Source: Cristatella mucedo (Eukaryota; Bryozoa; Phylactolaemata; Cristatellidae). From it: a DNA stretch of 64,000 nt. This document shows, in pieces, positions 11,470-23,637 of the stretch (positions are counted from its first letter, which is position 1; the number at the start of each line of letters is the position of its first letter). The position numbers were made by a program, and so were the translations under genes. The notes beneath the pieces were generated by a model. The model was not told where the DNA came from. It made no database searches and worked only from the letters and a program-made list of their open reading frames with translations. Where the stretch lies: assembly GCA_009760855.2 (NCBI GenBank), contig WPIO01000012.1, forward strand, positions 1,393,501 to 1,457,500. Reading direction: 5' to 3'.

Positions 11470-13062
11470 AATTTCTTCGATCCGCTTCGATCCGCCGAGA
11501 TTCACTTCGATCCGCTTCGATCCGAGATTCACTTCGATCCGCCGAGATTCACTTCGATCCGCCGAGATTCACTTCGATCCGCCGAGATTCACTTCGATCC
11601 GCCGAGATCCACTTCGATCCGCCGAGATCCGCTTCGATCCGAGATTCACCTCGATCCGCCGAGATCCACTTCGATCCGCCGAGATCCGCTTCGATCCGCC
11701 GAGATCCGCTTCGATCCGAGATTCACTTCGATCCGCCGAGATTCACTTCGATCCGCCGAGATCCACTTCGATCCGCCGAGATCCGCTTCGATCCGCCGAG
11801 ATCCGCTTCGATCCGCCGAGATTCGCTTCAATCCGCCGAGATCCGCTTCGATCCGCCGAGATCCGCTTCGATCCGCCGAGATCCGCTTCGATCCGCCGAG
11901 ATTCACTTCGATCCGCCGAGATCCACTTCGATCCGCCGAGATCCGCTTCGATCCGAGATTCACTTCGATCCGCCGAGATCCACTTCGATCCGCCGAGATC
12001 CGCTTCGATCCGAGATTCACTTCAATCCGCCGAGATTCACTTCGATCCGCCGAGATCCGCTTCGATCCGCCGAGATCCGCTTCGATCCGCCGAGATTCGC
12101 TTCAATCCGCCGAGATCCGCTTCGATCCGCCGAGATCCGCTTCGATCCGCCGAGATCCGCTTCGATCCGCCGAGATTCGCTTCAATCCGCCGAGATCCGC
12201 TTCGATCCGCCGAGCGATGAGATTCACTTCGATCCGCCGAGATCCACTTCGATCCGCCGAGATCCGCTTCGATCCGAGATTCACTTCAATCCGCCGAGAT
12301 TCACTTCGATCCGCCGAGATCCGCTTCGATCCGCCGAGATCCGCTTCGATCCGCCGAGATTCGCTTCAATCCGCCGAGATCCGCTTCGATCCGCCGAGAT
12401 CCGCTTCGATCCGCCGAGATCCGCTTCGATCCGCCGAGATTCGCTTCTTCAATCCGCCGAGATCCGCTTCGATCCGCCGAGATCCGCTTCGATCCGCCGA
12501 GATCCGCTTCGATCCGCCGAGATTCGCTTCAATCCGCCGAGATCCGCTTCGATCCGCCGAGATCCGCTTCGATCCGCCGAGATCCGCTTCGATCCGCCGA
12601 GATTCGCTTCAATCCGCCGAGATCCGCTTCGATCCGCTGAGATTCACTTCGATCCGCCGAGATCCGCTTCGATCCGCCGAGATCCGCTTCGATCCGCCGA
12701 GATCCGCTTCGATCCGCCGAGATTCGCTTCAATCCGCCGAGATCCGCTTCGATCCGCCGAGATCCGCTTCGATCCGCCGAGATCCGCTTCGATCCGCCGA
12801 GATTCGCTTCAATCCGCCGAGATCCGCTTCGATCCGCTGAGATTCACTTCGATCCGCCGAGATCCACTTCGATCCGCCGAGATCCGCTTCGATCCGAGAT
12901 TCACTTCAATCCGCCGAGATTCACTTCGATCCGCCGAGATCCGCTTCGATCCGCCGAGATCCGCTTCGATCCGCCGAGATTCGCTTCAATCCGCCGAGAT
13001 CCGCTTCGATCCGCTGAGATTCACTTCGATCCGCCGAGATCCGCTTCGATCCACTTGCCACA
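11470..13062. repeat. 20-bp satellite array, about 80 units
   Basis: The unit is GATCCGCCGAGATCCGCTTC with variants (ATTCAC, ATCCAC, ATTCGC, TTCAATCC and a shortened CGATCCGAGATTC form). Variants recur in a fixed order over blocks of 60-140 bp, so the array grew by duplicating multi-unit blocks. Stop codons are absent from several frames because 3 units make 60 bp, giving spurious long ORFs on both strands. Confidence 0.97.
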
Positions 13063-13509
13063 TCCAAAGAGACTTCGGGAGGCTGGGATCTGGATTCAAT
13101 ATTATAGGAAAGGGCATTTCTGGTTATTTTTTAACTAAAATGTCATGCATTTTCGCCTCTGAATTCTCATGCAAATGACTTCCAATGGCCTGGCGCAGAT
13201 TGAGGCCTGGCACCATCGGACGACGATCCGTCTGTCCAAAAACAGTCTAGCTAAACACGGGTTTGGTACCGTATGAATAAAAACAGCGTTTCAAGCTTAT
13301 TCGTAAAGTTTGACATAATTTGTGGACGGCCTATGCATACTCATGCAAATGGCCACCAACGGCTTGTCCAGCCTGTGGCCCATCCACTATCAAACTGCGA
13401 TTCACTTGCCATTTTCAAAACAGCGGGAAGAGCTAAGGTTTTGATTTCATATTACAAATAAAAGTGCTTAAGGTTTAAGAAGGAAGTTTCATGCAATTAA
13501 GCATGTGAA

Positions 13510-16500
13510 ACCTAATAATAATCATAATCATAGTACATTTGTCATAGCACCTTCAGAGAACTTAATTTCTTTCTAGGTACTTTACATTTGGTGAAAAGGA
13601 AGCATGATTGAATGGTTGGTGGTAACATGCTCAATGACAACACGCATAACATGGTTACAGGTGACATACACAGGGTCAGCGTGCAAATATGGTTACTGGC
13701 AGCATGCAGAGCGTCAGAACGCATGAGCACACGAAGGAAGCATCCCATGGACCAAATAAATGCTTTGATAAAGAGGTATGTTTTTAGCTTCTTTTTAAAT
13801 GTGGTCAAGTTAGGGAATGTCGTGATGCCAGTCGGAAGTGAGTTCAAGGCTTTGGAAGCACACAAACTAAGGCGCGGTCTCCAAAGGCTTTGAGGTTCGT
13901 TAGAGGTATAGGTATACGATTAGACTCCGAAAAGCGGCTGGTACTATGCTTAGCCTGATGGGGGAGTAGTTCTGATTAGTAGGCTGGGGCCAAAGAATGA
14001 AGGGACTTTAAAGTGAGTGACACAACTTTGAAGTCGACGATCTGCTTGATTGCGAGCCAGTCCAGGTCAGCAAAAAGTGTTGTGATGTGGCAACTGTGAC
14101 GCTCACGACAGACAAGCCTAGCAGCAGAGTTTTGCACAAACTGTAAACGCCTGATTGCACAGGCCGGTAGACCAGCAAACAGTGAGTTATACAAGTCGAG
14201 ATGGGATGTCACAAATGCACGGGACAGTTTAGGTGTGGTATCCATGTCTAAGCAAGCCCGAATTTTAGCAATGTTATGTAGCTGAAAGTAGGCAGACATA
14301 TTTGACTGCGGAGCTGATGCTGTCGTCCAATGAAAGGTCAGTTTTGAACAAGACACTAAATTTCGTGCAGATTCAACAGGATATATGCTGGTAGAGCCGA
14401 TTGTGAGCGTTAACCTTGATTAATTCTGAAACACACTCGGCTTACCCATAACTAGTAAGTTTGTTTTATCAATATTCAGTTTGAGAAAGTTTGCTGCCAT
14501 CCATGCTGGGATGTCATCAATACATGCAGCAAGGGAGCTGCGAGAATTCGACGTGCTAGAGGGCTGGGAGGGATCAAAGCGAAGGTACAACTGAGTGTAA
14601 TCTGCATAGAAGGGAAAGCCTAGGTTGTGCCCGGCAATCGCATCGGCAAGAGGGAGAGTATAAACCGGGAAAGGAACCGGACCAAACACAGAGCTGCCCT
14701 GCGGTACCCCATACTTCAGTGGTTAATCGAGTGATCGTTTTCCGTTCACGTTAATACTCCAGATGCTAACACTAAGATACAAATAGAGAATGATTCATCT
14801 GTAGAGCTTCTAAAGAGAACTTAATCTATATTCAGGTGCTTCACGTATGCCACGGGGGTCCAGGCCACGACCACGGCCAGACCTTGGTCGGGAAGAGCAG
14901 CTTAACCACTGGGCCACACCAGTGCGGACTTAATCCATTGCAGTGCAGTACCGGTGACTCCCAGGCGAGGTGAGAGGCGCTCAAGAAGGACTCAGTGATC
15001 AATAACATCAAAAACTGCCAAAAAATCGAGAGAAACAGAGAGACCCTATCCAATCCAAAATTCCTAAGAAGGTACACCCAAAGCAATGCTGAGTCTGCGG
15101 TGTGATTAGCTCTAAAACCAGACTGGAACTTATTAGCTAGGGGTGAAGTTTAAATGTATGAATTCAGCTGTTTGCCAAGACTCGTTCCAATGCGTTTGAT
15201 AGGAACGGTAGAAGGGAGAGTGGGCCGAAAAATTACTGAAGAAATTAAAAAAGAAAGAAAAATTAAGAAATTACTGAAGTTCACTTGGTCTAGTGTTATT
15301 TTCTTGATTAGTGACCTGACTACATCCTTTTTGAAAGGAACTGAAACACAAACTGAGGCTAATGACATATTTATGATGTTAGTTACGCATGGCAACAGCA
15401 GATCCGTGCATTGTCGAAGCAGGAGAGTGGGAATAGGGTCTCAAGGACTAGCTGTCTTATTTGATTGGGATACGAACTTCAGAATCAGGTCACTCGAGGC
15501 CTCCTTGAATGTGAACACTTAGTTGCTGCACGGAATTGAGGGACATAATTTCATGATGTGACCTAGGGATTCGCTGATCTTGTCTATCTTGTTGACAAAT
15601 AAGCTAGGGAAGTGATCGGTTTTCACCCGAATGATCACTAGGTAAGGAGCTAGCCTGGGAGCGGTTAAGGAGATTGTTGATCGTAGGCATCAGCATCTTT
15701 GGATTGTGCATTTTTAATTCAACAATGTTTTAATACAAGCTAGACTTACCCTTTGCTAGGATTGATTGGTACAATCTACAATAGTCCTGTAAGTATGCCT
15801 GACGATTGGCAGTCAGTCATGATCTCGTAAATGTTTTTCTAAGCTTTCGCTTAGTTGAACTAGCTTGTTTAATGTCGGCAGTAAACCATAGGCCGTCTAC
15901 GCACAGTGGGTTTAGTCAGAGGTGAAAACTCGTCAAGCATGTCTGCTAGTGTCAAGTTGTAGCAGTCTACTAATGATGACAAGTCTGAAGGGGGATTGAA
16001 CAACAAGGGAGAAGATGATATTCTCGCTCGAACAGCATCAAAGTCAAGGATCTTAAAGTTTTGTTATTCACAGGTGACTTTGAATGCAGAGAAGGGCACA
16101 CATTGTAGACTGAATGAGATCTGCAGGTGCTAAGATAAGAATAATTTGGTAATTTTAGGTGATGATAGCGTGCAGTTGTTGGAGAACAATTTGGTCGATT
16201 GTGTGACCTATGATGTGAATAGGGCCATGCACATGAGCCACAAGGGAAAATGAGTCAGTCAGTGCACATAATTCGGTGCTGAAGGCGTTAGATTAGTTAT
16301 AAAAAGAAATGTTAAAATCTCGTATAATGAGGAAAGATTGATTTCTTGCACACAGAATCGAAAAAAGATTAGACAAATCCGAGATAAATGAGGACTAAAT
16401 AGCTGGGGGCGATAGACTACTGCCATCATTGGCAGCGTGTTGTCGAACGAACTCAAAACAATAGACTTGAGAGACTCCTTCGAGGGGACCGCAAACGGTT

Positions 16501-17000
16501 TGAAATTGAAGAATGAGCGTGTGATAGCAACGACTTCGCCACCGGTTTTGATTGATCTAAAGGTATGAAAGAAGGAGACGCCTGTTGGGGTTTCGTCGTT
16601 ATTAGTCGGGCAGTTTACAGATTTCAGCCAGGTCTCGGTCAAGGCGAACAGGTCCAATGCATTCTCAGTAATTATGTCACATCTTATTAGGGATTAATTG
16701 CACATTGAGCGAAGATTCCAAAGACAAGTTTTAAGATGGGCCGCCGGGGTTATGACAGGCCTGATGACCACTAAGTTAGATAGATTCACAGCACTGCATG
16801 AGGGAGATCTCTCAGGGTGGTTCGATACAATGCCGGGGATCCAAAATGAGCAGGGCCAACTGTAGCGGCCCCTCGAACATTGATGTACTCCATCAGCCAA
16901 ATTATGACTGCCGAGATTGTATTTGTGATTCCTGAATTATAATGATTAGTAAGCGTTTAGCTCTTAATCTATGGTTAGGTAGCATAAAAATTCGAGTACT
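13510..17000 (-). mobile_element. Near full-length but decayed L2-like LINE with APE endonuclease and RT
   Basis: From right to left this copy shows NLRSMCN near 16700, an APE-type endonuclease (LFALTETWLKS, GGEVVAI, MAVVYRPQ) at 16657-16259, RT blocks between 15400 and 13980 (FYADYTQLY at about 14605, DLYNSLFAGLP), and the 3' tail ending in AATAAT at 13513. Frameshifts and stops break both domains, and the YADD motif has become YADY. It is the only copy here that shows the element's upstream half. From it I estimate an element of at least 3.5 kb. Confidence 0.88.
14795..14950 (-). mobile_element. SINE-B, reverse strand, inside a decayed LINE
   Basis: The antisense tail (GAGAACTTAATCTATATTCA) and head (ACCACTGGGCCACACCAG) match the other SINE-B copies. 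Confidence 0.65.
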
Positions 17001-17139
17001 ATTCAGTCAGTTATGCTCTTGGGATTGAGCAGGCAGTTAAGAGGTGCTCGGCTTTGATCCAGGAAGGAGTTGAATTCAAGATGTTGAGCAAGGAGTGACT
17101 TTGGAGAGGAGGCTTTGCGCCACGTAATGTCACGCAGCT

Positions 17140-17620
17140 TCATCTATAACTGCACTAAGTCACAAAGACTAAGTGGTTGTTACGCAGGAGAGTTTTTCAA
17201 TAGCGCACGAGAAGCCTACGCGGTTTTCGGTAATACTAATAACAATAATAATGCACTTGCTAAAGCGCCCTCAGAGAAGTCAATCTCTTTCTAGGCGCTT
17301 TACATTTGCTGCAAAGAGAAATGCAATTGAAGGGTGAGTAATGTCATGCTTGATAAGCAAACAAAATGAATAACATGGTTAAGGGTGACATGCACAGGGT
17401 CAGCATGCAAATGTGGTTAGTGGCAGCATGCACAGTGTCAGCACGCATGAGCACATGAAGGACGAATCACAGGGTTCGCACGCGGTACGCACGCGGTCGC
17501 CAACTGACGCCGTCTCGCGCAATAAAGAGAAAGTGTGAAACATAGCTAAGTCAGGACAGCAGTTGAGGTAGCGAGAGGAGCGTAAAATTAGCAGCTCATT
17601 GTCGCTGGATAGGATGGCTG
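17140..17620 (-). mobile_element. Family-2 LINE 3' UTR, split by a nested insertion
   Basis: The left half (CACAAAGACTAAG...TACGCAGGAGAG) and right half (CAATAAAGAGAAAGTG...CAGTTGAGGTAG) match the 3' UTR seen complete at 20297-20580, 37585-37796 and 42853-43133. Confidence 0.75.
17232..17476 (-). mobile_element. L2-like LINE 3' tail inserted into another repeat
   Basis: A complete tail with AATAATAATGCACTTG start interrupts the second LINE family's 3' UTR, whose halves lie at 17140-17231 and 17477-17620. Confidence 0.8.
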
Positions 17621-18369
17621 ACGCAGAGCCCGTAGCCTTCCGTCGTTGTCGAGTAGACTTCTCTCGACATCGAGTATCGATACGGACTTGCTATCTTGAG
17701 GTGTGAGCGCTCTTCTTCTTCTTCTATCGCTCAAATTCCGAGCGAACTTCCGGTAGTACTTGGCCGCCTTCGCAGTGTACCCACTTACAAAATTTCACGT
17801 CATTGCGTTCGCACGTTCACATGTAAAAAATGGGCTGCAGAGATGCTGACCGCTATTGAAATCCATCGTAATACACCAGAGATCCGCAGGAAATCGGCTG
17901 CGAGAAGCTCCAATCAATTTAGATTTCATATTAAACTAACCAATTCAAGTGTACATACAAAAGTTCGCGTCATTGCGTGCTCGCGTTTTCATGCAATCCA
18001 CTGCAGCGCCGCTGACGGCGGATTGTGGTATCGGCTCGTACTCGTTTTGGCAACACCTTTAGGGCGATAGCAGATGCTCACATGATAGACGGCGGCGGAC
18101 CACGTGGGCTTTACTTCGTGTTTTGTCCGTGGACTTAGGGCACACTATCTAACCCCAAAGGTCTCTGCGCTCGTCGTGAGATGAACCGGCGACCACTGCC
18201 TCCGCACAGCACAAGTCTGGTAAGGAGTTCCTCTGTTTAAAACATGCAAATCAGCCTAACGCTTTCGTTAAAAGATTTAAGATTAGTGTGGGATAGTACA
18301 GTAATTTAATAAGAAAAGAAATAATAATATTAGTAAGGAATTTGAAAAGGTCATTGGAGATCAAATACA

Positions 18370-18530
18370 ACTTCAGAGCGCTTGATATGTGCTGGGAAGA
18401 AAAAAATGTTCAATGCTTAGTGATAAAATGCACACTGTTAGCACACTTAAGCACACAAAGAAATCTTTACTCGGACAGAGCAAATGCTATCAGGAATACG
18501 TAGGTTTTACTCATAAAAATTAAGATGCTG
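18370..18530 (-). mobile_element. Heavily decayed L2-like LINE tail
   Basis: Weak matches to the tail are seen at GATAAAATGCACACTGTTAG, CACACTTAAGCACAC and the antisense end of the RT. Confidence 0.4.
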
Positions 18531-18689
18531 AAATACAGTTAGACGTTTTTTATCAACTTTTATGTGCTCAATACGAAAAATATAGTCAAAGTGCAAAATT
18601 GGCTATACTTTTTAGTAATCTGCAAAATATCAATGTTCAAATCTCGAAATGCATGCCAATAGTAATAGACCTAAGGTTAATACCTGTCA

Positions 18690-20295
18690 AAAAGAAGTCA
18701 TAGATTGCTTCTTAGATTTCTTCGCCTGTCTCTTGTACAGCTATTCGGGCTATTCGGGCGGGGCATTTCAGGGGAAAAAAAGTAGTCAGCCGGCATTGTA
18801 GTGGACCATTTTCGGCGGTATCCTTGTTCTATTGTTGCGATATCTTTATGAAAACGTTCACCATGTTCATCACTAACCACACCACAGTTGTCAAGGAAGA
18901 AATCCAAATGGAAATGAAGGAAGTGGATCTTTAGAGATATATTGCAGCTAAGTCTGATACTGCAGCAGTATGTCTTCCACTAGTTTTTTGTAGTTTTCCG
19001 CCCTAACATTCCAGAAAAAGTTTTTAGACACTAGACAAAGAAGAGCATTCGATGCTTGTCTCGCATCATCCTGCAGAAAGTTGTTGGACCGGTCATCTTC
19101 GAATTGTCGGTTGACCGGTCATCTTCGAAAGTTGTTCTAACTGGTCATCCTGCAGAAAGTTACCAGTTAGTCACCGGTTAGTAACGGTTAGTTAGTTGCG
19201 GAAAGTTACTGGACCGGTCATCTTCTAATAGCTGTCGAATCTGAGGACTCACAAGACTATCTTTTTATTATTTACTTCACTGAGTCGAGGGGATTTTTCA
19301 TGCAGGTACCAAAAAGCTGTCAGGTCCATGGCTTCCGCGAAGTTCTTCATAAAAACTAATTTGATGTGAAGGATTGGTAGCAGGATTTTGTGAGCCTTGA
19401 CCAGAGTTGGGTGCTGGATATTCTTCTTTTCAACTGCTAAATTTTCTTCTGCGAGTCCATTCCTTCCGCAAGCAGTGCAATTCCCTTGCTCGGCTATCCC
19501 ACTCACACAAGAAACACTTATTAAAAGAGCCAACTACCTTTTAAATCAGTACAGAGAGGCCAGATGTACTTGTTATACTCAACGGATTTTATTAGCTGCT
19601 TTAAATTATCGTATGTCTATTTCACGTGGAGAGCATTCGCTACTAGAATAGATGGAATACGGTTTCCATTGTGCAAAAGCACAGCCTTAAGACTCAGTTT
19701 AGAAGGGTCTACAGATAGTCTCTATTCTTGTGAGCCATGCATTATCTGTAAGGCATTCACGAGGCCCGCAATATCGAAACAGAATACCAGATTACTTTCC
19801 TTTCTGAAGAGAGGCTCCAAGTGCTGGTGGCGCTTTCGATATAAAGTAATTGTGACATTTTCTTCGAGAAGATTCCACTTTTGGAGTTTTCATCCTAGCA
19901 ACTCTGCATTGTTCTTGGATAAGTCCAAATCACGAACCAAGTTATTTAGTTCTTCCTGAATTATTTTGTTTGGGGTTGATGATGCACCAAATTGGAAATC
20001 GGGATCATTGCATTCTGACGTACCAATAGAAGAACAGGTTGGCTCACCCTTATGAATCAGATCAGACAAATCAAGAGAATAATCTGCTAGAGGTTCTGGA
20101 ATAGGAAGTTTCACCATGTGGAACCAGTCTCCATGCAGACGGAATGTTCTATTCCATGCAGACGGAATGTTCTAAGACTATTCTTTACTTCTTTTCTTCA
20201 TTCCGCCGGAATCAAGCAGAAGTAGCAGGCATTTATGTGGTTGCGTGGCTTTCTCCACAACATGGGGACTGCGATCGGCATTGTTATTCAAATGC
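18690..20295 (-). pseudogene. Decayed copy of an uncharacterised multi-copy (element-derived) ORF
   Basis: Read right to left with frameshifts, this region gives ACYFCLIP near 20230, NNLVRDLDLSKNNAELLG at 19945-19890, SLKAVLLHNGN near 19680, LLPILHIKLVFMKNF near 19390 and GVVSDEHGERFHKDI near 18860. These match, in the same order, a family I know from many arthropod and cnidarian genomes, annotated only as uncharacterised and present in many copies, probably mobile-element or virus derived. At least one stop follows ACYFCLIPAE and several frameshifts separate the blocks, so this copy is dead. A 22-bp tandem duplication (20125-20172) and short CCGGTCATCTTCGAA repeats (19085-19225) lie inside it. 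Molecular function is unknown to me. Confidence 0.65.
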
Positions 20296-20296
20296 A

Positions 20297-21420
20297 ATGT
20301 ATCTCCGTCAGTAACTCCACAAAGTCATAAAGACCATGTGGGCGTTACGCAGGAGAGTTTTGTATAGCGCACTCACAGCCTAAGCGGCTTTCGGTACGCA
20401 TTCGGTAGCCAACAGACTTCGTCTCACGCAACAAAGAGAAAGTGGGAAGCATAGCAGAGTTAGGAGAGCAGTTGAGGTAGTGAGTAGCATAGAAGTAGCA
20501 GTTCAGGACCGGTGAAAAAGATGTGCGATAGTCGGCAGTTGGAGAGTAGTTGTCGTTGCGTAAGAATTGTGGAAGCGAGTTTCACAGTCTAGGACCTGCA
20601 GAGCTAAAGCTTCTGTCGCCAACTGTCTTTAAGCGGAGGAATGGGACAGCTAATTTATTGTCCACACATGACCTGAGGGCGCGAACAGGCTGAAACTGAT
20701 GCAGCAGTTCAGCTAGGTACGAAGGAGCCAAGCCGTGGCGGGCCTTGTGGGTCAGAGTAAGAACTTTGCTCCGTATCCTTTGCTCAACCGGCAACCATCC
20801 TAGCTCTTCCAGCAAAGGTGACATGTGCTCAAACCGCTGGGACTTGAAGACCAGCATTGCAGCCATATTCATAGTCCGCTGTAGTGGCATAATAGCTTTC
20901 TTTGGTAGCCCAGCCAAAAGGGAATTACAATAATCAAGCCGAGACACAACTAAAGAGCTAGTTAAATTTTTTACAAGCCACTGTGGGAGACAGCTTCTAA
21001 TCTTGGATAGGGATTGGATGTGATGGCTAGCTGTAGAGGCAGTCTTCTGAATGAAGCTTTTGAAATTGAGGCAGCTGTCGAACACGACACCTAGATTACG
21101 AGCACGTGGTGAAGGTCGCACAATAGCATCACCAATTAGAATAGCAAAGCCTTTTAATCCAGCCACACGCTTAGGGTGTCCTATGAGAAGCAGTTCGGTT
21201 TTATCGTCATTTAATTTCAGGAAGTTTTCCGACATCCAGGATCGAATATCGGCAAGGCAAGCATTCAGTTTCTCAGTTGCTGCAGCAGATTCCGACGGTT
21301 TAAATGACAAATACAACTGAGTATCGTCAGCATAGAAGCGATATCCTATTCCATGGGCCTAAATCACTTTTCCCAGAGGTTGCGTATAAATGGATTCAAC
21401 CACTGTGAAGGCTGTGTTGT
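20297..21420 (-). mobile_element. Second L2-like LINE family: RT C-terminus and 3' UTR
   Basis: The 3' UTR (20297-20580) has no ATT tail and differs from the dominant LINE. The coding part resembles it at protein level only ([33 protein letters not shown]). The copy is truncated just upstream of the YADD block. Confidence 0.88.
20582..21316 (-). CDS. Reverse transcriptase C-terminal fragment (LINE family 2)
   Basis: The open frame of 244 residues starts just after the catalytic motif (YLSFKPSESAAATEKLNACL) and includes [45 protein letters not shown] and LGWLPVEQRIRSKVLTLTHK. These are the thumb and connection parts typical of L2/CR1-type RTs. The palm with the catalytic aspartates lies just upstream (the antisense of FYADD is readable near 21330) but is separated by a frame break. 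Non-functional fragment. Confidence 0.88.
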   Translation of the reverse strand: MYLSFKPSESAAATEKLNACLADIRSWMSENFLKLNDDKTELLLIGHPKRVAGLKGFAILIGDAIVRPSPRARNLGVVFDSCLNFKSFIQKTASTASHHIQSLSKIRSCLPQWLVKNLTSSLVVSRLDYCNSLLAGLPKKAIMPLQRTMNMAAMLVFKSQRFEHMSPLLEELGWLPVEQRIRSKVLTLTHKARHGLAPSYLAELLHQFQPVRALRSCVDNKLAVPFLRLKTVGDRSFSSAGPRL

Positions 21421-21999
21421 GCATGTAGCACAGCACATAGTACATATGGAGGTTCAAGGCTGGTTTTGGTCACCAACCTGGCATCCGTAGTAAAGATGAT
21501 ATGCCTTCTTCCCTTGAGAGGGCTACTTTTCGTCTGGTTGGCCAATGTCACTTCCCCACAAATATAGCAAAATTGGTCCCTGGTATTAACGCACTTTCAA
21601 GGCATTATTTTTCTGTATTGTACCTCAATGGATAAAGTAGCAACAGCTTTTATGTAACAGTTGCTTAAACTGTCTCGCATAAAGACTGAAATATTTTAAA
21701 TGCTTAACCTTTCTGACTGGGCTTCTTGACGTCAGCTTACTGCAGCAGCCGCCGCCTGGCACTAGTATTGCATTGCATCAGAAAATGATTCAATCAACTC
21801 TAGATAATTTGTGCATTATGGTATTATGCAATGCGATGCAATATTACACCAGTCTAGGCTTATTTAGAATGTTGTTGCAGTCTTACTGGATCCATTTACA
21901 CTGTGAAACATAGAAAAGGAACTACATGAAATCTCTTTAAAACGAGAGCCAATAAAAAATTATGGTTATATCGTGTTCAGCACATTTAGATATTACAGA

Positions 22000-22810
22000 C
22001 TAGGGCTTTTTAAAGTCAGTAACGACTTCTATGTTGACCAATGTTTTTAGTGCATTCTTAAATTTTGTCAGGTCAGGGAATGTCTTGACATCAGTCTGGA
22101 GTGAGTTCCAGGCTTGCGGAGAATAAACACTGAAGGCTCGGTCTCAAAAAGATATTGTGGTCGGTTGACAAAATCTTGGAAGTCGATAGGCTACTTGATG
22201 GGGGAGCCCGTGCAGGTCGGTGAGAAGAGGTGTAACACGGAAGTTACTGTTTGCTGAATCCGTTGCACAACCAGTGCGCCTATATTACATCGAGTGATCC
22301 CACCTTGATCTGCAGGACAACAGGTCTTTTTTTAGAGCCGCAGACCACTACTGATTGGCTGAACATCACGTGTACCTAGACCAATTGAATTCTTCCTCTG
22401 CCACATCAGCTACGGCTGATCCGGGCGAGTTCGTCAAGAGAAGCTAATGGCGATAGGTTTTTTGTGCATGATGGTTCACTCAGCCAATAGTTACCATTAG
22501 TAATATTATATATATTGAACCTGTTTCTTGCTTGAGCTCCGTCCATCTTCACTACGGCCCATGTTTTGTTGTCAGCTGCATTATTAAAGCTCGTAATTTT
22601 TTCGACCTTTGACCGGTGAATGGCTACATGTCAGCACTACATCTGCCAGTAACAAATTTTACTACAGAAAAGCCTAGCTGCCGTGTTTTGCACCAACTGT
22701 AAACGTCTTTCTGAACAGGCAGTAGGATGCGCAAGTAGTGAGCTACTGAAGTCAAGACGGGATATCTCCAATGCAAGGACCAGCTTGGCTATGGTATCTC
22801 AAATGTTTGC
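22000..22810 (-). mobile_element. L2-like LINE fragment interrupted by about 400 bp
   Basis: RT C-terminus antisense is seen at 22050-22260 and continues at 22660-22800 (antisense of RLQLVQNTA and LDFSSSLL-like blocks). The 22265-22655 segment in between is unrelated and may be another insertion. Confidence 0.6.
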
Positions 22811-23399
22811 TCACCGGAGAGTTAGCTTACTGCGGTTTTGCTTACACTTCAGCTGACGTTTGCTTGTCCATTTGTCGCCTGCATTTCTGTTTCACTGATT
22901 GCACACTTTATGTGCTCTCTGCCGAAGGCTTCGAGACTGCCCTGCGAGCTGTCGTCGCTCTCGACAGTCGCTTTGGCCAGTGGGCCGATTGGCGGTCGAG
23001 GAAGGATTGCAGGACTGTGGATGAGGCTCTACAAGCTCAACAAGGAGGCCTGCATGCATGTATGCGATCGTACACGAATCAATGCATTGCATATTTTGGA
23101 AACCGAGAAGCCTGTAACGGCATTTTATTTGCATTTCCAGTATCTTAGAGTTTAAGTGCAATGACGAATGGCTTCATGATTTCAAACGCTTGCAGGATTT
23201 CAAGGACCGTCGACAATACGCAGCTTCTTCCTATTCGTGTCCAAGACAATACACCTCAATACAAGAATGTGAAAAAACCAAGAGCAATTTTGCCGTTTTG
23301 CTACGAAGCGATGGCGTTTCTTAGGGAGGAATTCCCATAAAAGGGAGAAGCTTGTTGGCTTGAAGCTTGTTGGCTTTCAGATCTCGCTCTCTTTAAGCT

Positions 23400-23528
<129 letters not shown>

Positions 23529-23637
23529 GGCTACTGATGCAGCGCCCGCGTCAGCCATCGTTCGCCCAACATTTCAGCTCCTCGCAGGGAGCCACCGCTG
23601 TCAGTCGCCGTCACCGTCGCTCTCATTTTCCCAACGC

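Noticed and set aside
11435-12840. Long open frames (up to 261 codons) with 20-residue repeats, on both strands
   Set aside because: They are by-products of the 20-bp satellite, whose period of 60 bp in codons lacks stops. There is no start context and no unique sequence.
11470-13062. CRISPR-like array
   Set aside because: Units are contiguous without unique spacers, and the genome is eukaryotic.
22771-23155. Two overlapping plus-strand frames of 105-125 codons
   Set aside because: Unrecognised, partly overlapping a LINE remnant, and with no convincing splice sites.
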